From assembly GCA_001770785.1 (NCBI GenBank), contig MERZ01000031.1, positions 12,120 to 18,693 on the forward strand: a stretch of DNA of 6,574 nt, read 5' to 3'. This document shows positions 1-4,992 of this stretch, piece after piece (the stretch's first letter is position 1; the number at the start of each line of letters is the position of its first letter). The stretch is from Burkholderiales bacterium RIFCSPHIGHO2_12_FULL_61_11. Its GTDB lineage: Bacteria; Pseudomonadota; Gammaproteobacteria; Burkholderiales; Burkholderiaceae_C. The position numbers were made by a program, and so were the translations under genes. The notes under the pieces are model-generated. The model did not search any database, was not told the DNA's origin, and saw only the letters and a list, made by a program, of their open reading frames with translations.

Positions 1-71
1 GCTGCGAGGGCTCGATTTATGGCGGCAATCATCGTATTATCAGATGAAGCAGCGCGCACGGATAAATAACC
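1..71. other. Left-edge sequence with no supportable gene
   Basis: On the + strand, frame 1 is open from the edge and stops at TAA 67-69, so it could be the last 22 codons of an upstream gene, but the peptide (ending DEAARTDK) is not recognisable. On the - strand an ATG at 32-30 starts a reading frame (MIAAINRALA) that leaves the window and could be the start of a divergent gene. It has no clear Shine-Dalgarno. A weak promoter-like pair for the + strand is TCGATT (12-17) and TATTAT (35-40), 17 bases apart. That would place a transcript start about 25 bases before the TTG of the next gene. None of these readings is secure. Confidence 0.3.
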
Positions 72-275
72 TTGGACTTAAATTTACACTCGCCGCAAAG
101 GCAACTGATTGAACTCAAAATTGAGCATGCGGATCTGAACTCCCTGGTCGACATGGCGGCGCATGCCCTGCCTGTCAATGAGTTGCTGCTCAGGCGTTTC
201 AAAAAGCGCCGCCTGCGGTTGCGGGATCAGATTTCGCAGCTTGAATTTTCCCTGGATCCTCCCGAGCCTGCCTGA
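72..275 (+). CDS. YdcH family (DUF465) small protein
   Basis: A 67-aa basic, helical protein of the YdcH/DUF465 family, whose biochemical role is unknown. The diagnostic part is the C-terminal half, VNELLLRRFKKRRLRLRDQI (residues 35-54), which matches the family pattern of a leucine/basic helix with a central KK-R/K pair followed by a short second helix. The N-terminal half (LIELKIEHADLNSLVDMAA) is the expected first helix, so a helical hairpin or coiled coil is likely. An in-frame stop at 63-65 lies only two codons before TTG 72, and no ATG or GTG exists near the family's usual N-terminus, so TTG is the best start. The ribosome site is weak (GGA at 60-62). The stop (TGA 273-275) overlaps the helicase ATG, so the two are translationally coupled. 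The family call is confident; a link to the helicase is inference. Confidence 0.88.
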   Translation: MDLNLHSPQRQLIELKIEHADLNSLVDMAAHALPVNELLLRRFKKRRLRLRDQISQLEFSLDPPEPA

Positions 276-2275
276 TGACCCTGTCGATTGAAGTAGCAGC
301 GGCTTTTGCCCCAGGTGGGGTTTTGTCGCGCGCGGCAGAGCATTTTGTACCGCGCAGCGGGCAAACTGAAATGGCGTTGGCCGTGGCTCATGCCATTGAA
401 GGCGCCTATCCCCTCGTGGTGGAAGCCAGCACGGGTGTCGGTAAAACGTTTTCTTATCTGGTGCCTGCATTGCTGAGCGGTGAGCGGGTTTTGCTTTCCA
501 CGGCGACCAAAGCCTTGCAGGATCAATTGTTTGGCCGCGATTTACCGCGTCTGGTGGAGGCGCTCGGGTTGCCGGTGAGTACGGCGCTGCTCAAGGGGCG
601 GGCGAGCTATTTATGCCTGCACCGCATGGAAACGGCTCGCCACGAGGCGAATCTGCCCCACGGCCTATCAATGCGCGCGCTGGCACGGATTGAAGAATGG
701 TCCCATATGACGCGCACCGGCGATCTGGCGGAACTCCCGGGGCTGGACGAGCGTTCACCACTGATTCCACTGGTGACCTCGACGCGGGAGAACTGCCTGG
801 GTGCACAATGCCCACGTTTTCGTGCGTGCCATGTGAACCTTGCCCGCCGGCAGGCCATGGCGGCGGACGTCGTGGTCGTCAATCATCATTTGTTTTTTGC
901 CGACCTGGCCGTTCGCGAGTCTGGCGTGGCTGAATTGCTGCCATCCGTGCGAATTGCAATTTTTGACGAAGCCCACCAGTTGAATGAAATTGGCGTGCAA
1001 TTTCTGGGACGAAACCTGACAACGGGTCAAATGCTCGACTTTTCCCGTGACCTGCTGGCTGCCGGGCTGCAGTTGGCCCGCGGTCTGGCCGACTGGCAAG
1101 GGATTGTTGCCGCCACCGGGCAGGCCGCTCGTGGATTGCGCTTGTGTGCCGGCAAGCAGTACCCGGGCACCAAGCTGCGTTGGCCCGTTGAAGGGCCCGA
1201 GGGGCTGAATGCCGCCGACTGGCGCTTGGCGTTGGGAGCGGTTCATGCCTCCTGCGTGCGGGCCTGCGCGGCGCTCGACCTCGTCAGCGAGATTGCACCT
1301 GACCTTGTTCGACTTCATGAGCGTGGCGCTGAACTGGCAGAGCGGGCTGAAAGTTTTGTCAATGCCTGCGAACCGGGGTGTGTGCGCTGGGTCGATGTGG
1401 GCACGCAGTTGCGGCTGATCGAATCTCCACTGGATATTTCAAAGGCGGTCAAGAACAAGGTTTTGGGTGCTGCGGGACAGACCGAGAAATCCTGGATATT
1501 TACCTCGGCAACGCTTGGGGACGATGACAAACTGAGCTGGTTCACGCAGCCCTGTGGGTTGGCGGATGCCCAAGTGTTGCGGGTTGGCAGTCCTTTTAAT
1601 TATGAATGCCAGGCGGCTTTGTATGTTCCGCAAAACTTTCCCAAGCCCGGTGATCCTTCCCATACGGCGAAGGTCGCGGAGTCCGCGGTGGCTTGGGCCA
1701 GGCAATTGGGAGGCCGCACCATGGTGCTGACCACCACGCTACGGGCTTTGCGGGCGATCGGCGAAGCGCTCCAGGCCGCTTTCGAGCACTCGGGTGACCT
1801 GGAGATCCTCATTCAGGGAAACATGCCTAAGCGGGTTTTGATTGAGCGCTTCCGGGAAGGCAATGCCAGCGGCGGCAAGGCTTGCGTGCTGGTTGCCTCG
1901 GCGTCGTTCTGGGAGGGTATTGATGTGCCCGGCGATGCGCTTCAGTTGGTCATCATCGATAAGCTGCCATTTCCTCCGCCGAACGATCCGCTGACCGAAG
2001 CCCGCTCGAAACTGATCGAGGCTCAGGGGCGTAGTGCGTTCAACGATTATTTTCTGCCAGAGGCTGCCGTGGCACTCAAGCAGGGGGCAGGGCGCCTGAT
2101 ACGCCGGGAAACCGATCAGGGCGTCCTGGTGGTGTGTGACAGTCGCCTGGTTTCCATGGGTTACGGACGGCGCTTGCTGCGGGCGCTTCCTCCGATGCAA
2201 AGGCTGCCATCGGAGCAAGAGCTGATGGATCGGCTCGACAGTCTTACCAGAACTGGTACCACGACTTCTCCGTAG
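275..2275 (+). CDS. yoaA: YoaA/DinG-family Fe-S ATP-dependent DNA helicase
   Basis: A 666-aa superfamily 2, XPD-like 5'-3' DNA helicase. Visible in order: the N-terminal RxGQ element (residues 27-30), Walker A ASTGVGKT (51-58), Fe-S cluster cysteines C114, C174, C179 and C185 (with the C-x4-C-x5-C spacing of DinG/YoaA), DEAH box (231-234), motif III TSATL (410-414), GSPF (438-441), motif V FWEGIDVPG (545-553) and motif VI QGAGRLIR (603-610). All key residues are intact. Length and recalled local identity (LKGRASYLCL, PLVTSTRENCLG, ADVVVVNHHLF) fit E. coli YoaA (about 636 aa) better than DinG (716 aa). YoaA pairs with the HolC (chi) clamp-loader subunit in E. coli and helps tolerate replication-blocking lesions; whether that holds here is inference. 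The ATG overlaps the preceding stop (TGATG) and lacks its own strong Shine-Dalgarno. The last ten or so codons overlap bamD on the other strand. Some annotations would name it dinG or 'helicase c2'. Confidence 0.95.
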   Translation: MTLSIEVAAAFAPGGVLSRAAEHFVPRSGQTEMALAVAHAIEGAYPLVVEASTGVGKTFSYLVPALLSGERVLLSTATKALQDQLFGRDLPRLVEALGLPVSTALLKGRASYLCLHRMETARHEANLPHGLSMRALARIEEWSHMTRTGDLAELPGLDERSPLIPLVTSTRENCLGAQCPRFRACHVNLARRQAMAADVVVVNHHLFFADLAVRESGVAELLPSVRIAIFDEAHQLNEIGVQFLGRNLTTGQMLDFSRDLLAAGLQLARGLADWQGIVAATGQAARGLRLCAGKQYPGTKLRWPVEGPEGLNAADWRLALGAVHASCVRACAALDLVSEIAPDLVRLHERGAELAERAESFVNACEPGCVRWVDVGTQLRLIESPLDISKAVKNKVLGAAGQTEKSWIFTSATLGDDDKLSWFTQPCGLADAQVLRVGSPFNYECQAALYVPQNFPKPGDPSHTAKVAESAVAWARQLGGRTMVLTTTLRALRAIGEALQAAFEHSGDLEILIQGNMPKRVLIERFREGNASGGKACVLVASASFWEGIDVPGDALQLVIIDKLPFPPPNDPLTEARSKLIEAQGRSAFNDYFLPEAAVALKQGAGRLIRRETDQGVLVVCDSRLVSMGYGRRLLRALPPMQRLPSEQELMDRLDSLTRTGTTTSP

Positions 2276-3068
2276 ACTTGAAGCCTTTGCTCATGTACTG
2301 ACTCTGTGGATAGCTTTTTTCCATGATGCGACGGGTATCGTCGCGCAGGTCGGCCATGCCCAGAGCGTCGTAGGACTTGTAAAGAATATAAATGGCTTCT
2401 TCGAGCGCCGGAACATCCCGGTAGTCGGAAATGGCACTCTGGGCCCGATTGATGGCGGCAATATAGGCGCCGCGAGTGTAGTAGTACCGGGCGACGTTGA
2501 CTTCCGATTGAGCCAATGAATTCACGATATAGTTCATGCGCAAGCGTGAGTCCGGCGCATAGCGTGAATCCGGAAAGCGGCTCAGCAGTTCCTTGAACGA
2601 TTCAAACGATTCCTTCGCGGCCTTTTGGTCGCGTTCAGACAAATCCTGGCGAGAAATGAAGCCGAAAAGGCCGAGATTGTCGTTAAAGTTCAGCAGGCCT
2701 TTGAGATACAGCGCGTAGTCCATGGCAGGACTGGCCGGGTGCAGCTTCATAAACCGGTCAAGTGTTGCAATGGCTTGCGCCTGTTCGCCACCCTTGTACT
2801 GGGCATACGCCTTTTCAAGCTGGGCCTGTTGTGCAAGAGGGGTTCCGGCTGCGCGGCCTTCCAGCTTCTCATACAAGGGAACGGCCTTGTCGTAGGCGCC
2901 GGAGCTCGCTTCATCCTTGGCTTCGGCGTAAATCTTGTTCGGACTCCATGAGGCGGTGCGATCCGACTCAGGAGTGATTGAGCACCCGGCAACCAGGAAA
3001 GACAATGCACAAATGGCAGCAACAAGCGGCAATGCATTGGGAACAACCGATAATTTAGCGGAAAACAT
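2244..3068 (-). CDS. bamD: BamD, outer-membrane protein assembly lipoprotein
   Basis: A 274-aa lipoprotein of the BamD/ComL/YfiO family, an essential periplasmic-side subunit of the BAM complex that folds beta-barrel proteins into the outer membrane. A hydrophobic signal peptide ends in lipobox VAGC with the lipidated cysteine at C29. The mature part is a chain of TPR-like helical repeats: IYAEAKDEASSGAYDKAVPL (about 46-65), the QLEKAYAQYKGGEQAQAIATLDRF block, AMDYALYLKGL (115-125), ARYYYTRGAYIAAINRAQ (193-210) and a final repeat near ALEEAIYILY. Mature length (about 246 aa) is slightly above E. coli BamD (about 226). The ATG at 3068-3066 follows a good Shine-Dalgarno (AGAAGG, 9 bases upstream). 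It is divergent from rluD, as in E. coli, and convergent with the helicase gene, overlapping it by 32 bases. No terminator hairpin with a T-run follows it. Confidence 0.96.
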   Translation of the reverse strand: MFSAKLSVVPNALPLVAAICALSFLVAGCSITPESDRTASWSPNKIYAEAKDEASSGAYDKAVPLYEKLEGRAAGTPLAQQAQLEKAYAQYKGGEQAQAIATLDRFMKLHPASPAMDYALYLKGLLNFNDNLGLFGFISRQDLSERDQKAAKESFESFKELLSRFPDSRYAPDSRLRMNYIVNSLAQSEVNVARYYYTRGAYIAAINRAQSAISDYRDVPALEEAIYILYKSYDALGMADLRDDTRRIMEKSYPQSQYMSKGFKSTEKSWYQFW

Positions 3069-3077
3069 TGCAATTGA

Positions 3078-3083
3078 CCTTCT
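3078..3083 (-). promoter_or_regulatory. Shine-Dalgarno of bamD
   Basis: Read on the - strand, AGAAGG lies 9 bases before the bamD ATG. It is one of the best ribosome sites in the window and supports ATG 3068 as the BamD start. It lies within or beside the proposed 5' end of rluD on the other strand. Confidence 0.6.
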
Positions 3084-3111
3084 TGATGACTGATTCTGAA
3101 AAAAGCATATT
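3083..3111 (+). promoter_or_regulatory. Candidate rluD promoter (TTGATG / CATATT)
   Basis: TTGATG (3083-3088) and CATATT (3106-3111) are 17 bases apart and each match the sigma-70 consensus at four of six positions. This is a modest match, back-to-back with the bamD TATAAT on the other strand. If used, transcription would start near 3118, downstream of ATG 3086, and RluD would have to start later (GTG 3128 or ATG 3185). An overlapping TTGACC (3074-3079) is a better -35 but has no matching -10 at proper spacing. Confidence 0.28.
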
Positions 3112-4120
3112 AATTATATCGGGCGCTGTGGCTGCTCATGGCCTGCCGGATGATGCCCCGGACGAGGGCAGCACCGGCGCCGAGATGGAACTGCGGCGGG
3201 TGACGGTTCCTGCCGAGAGTCATGGGTGCCGTCTTGACCGGGCTTTGGCTGGCATTGTGCCTGAGTTCTCCCGTAACTATCTCCAGCAATTGATCGAAGC
3301 AGGGGTGGTGCAACTCGGCGGCCTGGTGGTGACCAAGACGTCCACAAAAGTCAAGGTAGGGGATGAACTCACCATTGAGTTGCGGCCTACGCCGCAAAGT
3401 CAGGCCTTCAAGCCTGAAGTGATGGCACTGGACATTGTGTTTGAAGACCCGCATTTGATGGTGATTCACAAGCCTGCCGGGCTGGTTGTGCATCCTGCGC
3501 CAGGTAACTGGAGCGGTACATTGCTCAACGGATTGTTGGCGTATGACCCTCAGGCCTCTTTTTTGCCGCGAGCCGGTATCGTGCACCGACTTGACAAGGA
3601 CACCAGCGGGCTGATGGTGGTGGCTCGACAGCGAAAGGTGATGGACCAGCTGGTCGACCTGATCGCAACCAGAAACGTGCACAGGGAATATATCGCACTG
3701 GCCCATGGCACATGGCAGGGCGCACGAACCCGCCAGGTGGATGCGCCGATCGGTCGTGATCCCCGCAATCGCCTGCGCATGGCGGTGGTCGATCTCGAGA
3801 AAAATTCCGGCAAGGCGGCCTCCACGGTAGTGTCGCTGATGCAAAACGCAGAGCGGCACTGTCTGGTCAAGTGCAAGCTGCATACCGGTCGCACCCATCA
3901 AATCCGCGTCCACATGGCGTATTTGGGCCATCCCTTGGTGTCTGACGCGCTTTATGGTGGTTCGATTGCGGGCGGCCTGAACCGGCAGGCATTGCACGCA
4001 TGTCGTCTGGCGTTTGAGCATCCCGTCACGGGTGCCATGATGGAGTTCAGATCACAGCCGCCCACTGATTTTCAAGCAGCCATCGTGAATTTGGGCCTGA
4101 TATACAATGAAATTTCGTAG
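3086..4120 (+). CDS. rluD: RluD, 23S rRNA pseudouridine synthase (helix 69)
   Basis: RluA-family pseudouridine synthase, 344 aa from ATG 3086. RluD isomerises uridines 1911, 1915 and 1917 (E. coli numbering) in helix 69 of 23S rRNA. An N-terminal S4 RNA-binding domain (from about RLDRALAGIVPEFSRNYLQQ through VKVGDELTIEL) is followed by the catalytic domain. The signature HRLDKDTSGL carries the catalytic Asp (residue 170 from this start). HKPAGLVVHP, LHTGRTHQIRVHMA and HPLVSDALYGG are the other family motifs, and all are intact. The start is uncertain. TTG 3068, ATG 3086, GTG 3128 and ATG 3185 are in frame and none has a convincing Shine-Dalgarno. ATG 3185 would give 311 aa, close to E. coli RluD (326), and would free the AT-rich patch as promoter; ATG 3086 adds a 33-residue acidic extension. 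It is divergent from bamD, and a 115-base gap separates it from scpB. Confidence 0.95.
   Translation: MTDSEKSILIISGAVAAHGLPDDAPDEGSTGAEMELRRVTVPAESHGCRLDRALAGIVPEFSRNYLQQLIEAGVVQLGGLVVTKTSTKVKVGDELTIELRPTPQSQAFKPEVMALDIVFEDPHLMVIHKPAGLVVHPAPGNWSGTLLNGLLAYDPQASFLPRAGIVHRLDKDTSGLMVVARQRKVMDQLVDLIATRNVHREYIALAHGTWQGARTRQVDAPIGRDPRNRLRMAVVDLEKNSGKAASTVVSLMQNAERHCLVKCKLHTGRTHQIRVHMAYLGHPLVSDALYGGSIAGGLNRQALHACRLAFEHPVTGAMMEFRSQPPTDFQAAIVNLGLIYNEIS
3113..3118 (-). promoter_or_regulatory. Candidate -10 box for bamD (TATAAT)
   Basis: On the - strand, bases 3118-3113 read TATAAT, a perfect sigma-70 -10 hexamer, inside a very AT-rich patch (about 3098-3120) in an otherwise G+C-rich window. No good -35 is found 16-18 bases upstream, nor a TGn extension. 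A start about 7 bases downstream gives a 5' UTR of about 40 bases that contains the bamD Shine-Dalgarno, which is sensible. The box falls inside rluD if that gene starts at ATG 3086. Confidence 0.45.
4098..4106 (+). promoter_or_regulatory. Candidate extended -10 promoter for scpB-rluB
   Basis: TG at 4098-4099, one base, then TATACA (4101-4106) has the TGn-TATAAT layout of an extended -10 promoter; TACAAT (4103-4108) overlaps it. No good -35 is visible, which extended -10 promoters can tolerate. It lies in the last codons of rluD and would transcribe the leader ORF, scpB and rluB. Read-through from rluD is equally possible because no terminator is seen between them. Confidence 0.3.
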
Positions 4121-4153
4121 TTTTCGACTACCCGCAACATGGCGCCCTTAACG

Positions 4154-4309
4154 AGGAGACCGTGCATGAATGCAATGCGCGGACATGCGCTTTTCCTGGC
4201 CTTTTTTTCCGCTTTTTTTCGGAACGACCACAATCATGAATACGACGGATGCGAAGCGCATCCTCGAAACAGCCCTTATTTGCGCGCAGCAACCGTTGCC
4301 ATTGCGTGA
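4154..4309 (+). other. Shine-Dalgarno and 47-codon leader ORF overlapping the scpB start
   Basis: AGGAG at 4154-4158 is the strongest Shine-Dalgarno upstream of scpB and sits 7 bases before ATG 4166. That ATG opens a 47-codon frame ([18 protein letters not shown]..., stop TGA 4307-4309) running 74 bases into scpB in another frame. The same Shine-Dalgarno is 11 bases from ATG 4170, which is in the scpB frame and would add 22 mostly hydrophobic residues to ScpB. The region contains two seven-T tracts (4202-4208 and 4213-4219). Whether the short peptide is made, acts as a leader, or is chance is unknown. The peptide matches no family I recognise. Confidence 0.25.
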
Positions 4310-4982
4310 AATGGGTGTCTTGTTTAACGGGGTGCTGGCTGCCGACAGCCTCAAGCTGCTGCTTGAAGACCTGCAAAACGACTGGTCAGGCCGCGGTGTG
4401 GAACTGGTTCGCGTGGCGACGGGCTGGCGCTTTCAAAGCCGACCCCAAATGCGCGAGTATCTGGATCGGCTTCATCCTGAAAAGCCTCCCCGCTATACTC
4501 GCGCGACGCTGGAAACGCTGGCGATCATCGTGTACCGCCAGCCCGTGACGCGAGGCGACATGGAAGATATTCGCGGCGTCACGATCAACAGCCTGCTTCT
4601 GAAACAGTTGGAGGATCGTGGCTGGGTCGAGGTGATCGGTCACAGGGAAACGGTTGGCCGGCCCGCGCTTTACGCCACCACCCGGCAGTTTTTGGATGAC
4701 CTGGGTATTGAATCGCTGGACCAGCTTCCTGTGATGGATGGCACATCAAGCCAGGTTTCCATGCTTGAACAAATCGAGTTTGGTCTTGCCGAAACCGCAT
4801 GGGAGCCGCCAGTGGAGCAGTGTGCATCGCTGGATGGCAGCGATGCAAGCGAACCCGATGTTCTGGAACTGAATCCGAAAACCCCAGTGGTCCAGGCAGA
4901 CCCAGCGCCGGATGCCGGCCAGTCTTCTGAATACGATGGACTTGATCCGCAGGATCAGGATGTCAGCAATTCTCACGCATGA
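4236..4982 (+). CDS. scpB: ScpB, segregation and condensation protein B
   Basis: ScpB is the dimeric winged-helix (kite) subunit of the bacterial SMC-ScpAB condensin, which organises and helps segregate the chromosome. From ATG 4236 it is 248 aa. The first winged helix covers about residues 1-80 ([20 protein letters not shown] at 7-26, ending [11 protein letters not shown]). The second covers about 88-155 with the family core [20 protein letters not shown] (91-110) followed by DIRGV, then [18 protein letters not shown]. Residues from about 165 on form an acidic, Pro/Ser/Asp-rich tail with no obvious fold; many ScpBs have one. ATG 4236 is chosen because [11 protein letters not shown] matches where the family begins, though its Shine-Dalgarno is weak (GGAACG). 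ATG 4170, nearer a strong site, is an in-frame alternative (270 aa). rluB follows after 10 bases, so they are probably co-transcribed. scpA is not in the window. Confidence 0.95.
   Translation: MNTTDAKRILETALICAQQPLPLREMGVLFNGVLAADSLKLLLEDLQNDWSGRGVELVRVATGWRFQSRPQMREYLDRLHPEKPPRYTRATLETLAIIVYRQPVTRGDMEDIRGVTINSLLLKQLEDRGWVEVIGHRETVGRPALYATTRQFLDDLGIESLDQLPVMDGTSSQVSMLEQIEFGLAETAWEPPVEQCASLDGSDASEPDVLELNPKTPVVQADPAPDAGQSSEYDGLDPQDQDVSNSHA
4823..4847 (+). repeat. Perfect 10-bp inverted repeat inside scpB
   Basis: TGCATCGCTG (4823-4832), a five-base loop GATGG, then CAGCGATGCA (4838-4847) pair perfectly. This is the longest perfect short-loop hairpin I noticed in the window. It codes for part of the disordered ScpB tail (about residues 196-204). 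No T-run follows, so it is not an intrinsic terminator. It could be a stabilising or pausing RNA structure between scpB and rluB, or chance. Confidence 0.5.
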
Positions 4983-4992
4983 ATGTAAAAGC

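Noticed and set aside
1..32. Divergent gene starting at ATG 32 on the - strand
   Set aside because: Only ten codons are visible, with no Shine-Dalgarno and no recognisable family, so it is not listed as a gene.
755..1318. 187-codon - strand frame inside the helicase gene
   Set aside because: It lies opposite a well-supported helicase frame with all motifs in place; the composition is shadow-like.
3110..4021. 303-codon open frame on the - strand antisense to rluD
   Set aside because: It shadows the intact RluD frame, is His/Gln/Arg-rich, and has no family motif or ribosome site of note.
4117..4131. GTAGT-TTTCG-ACTAC stem-loop at the rluD stop codon
   Set aside because: Five base pairs, A/T-containing and with no T-run after it; not a credible terminator.
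4174..4196. GCGC-GGACAT-GCGC followed by TTTT as an intrinsic terminator after rluD
   Set aside because: The stem is only four base pairs and the T-run is short; too weak to call.
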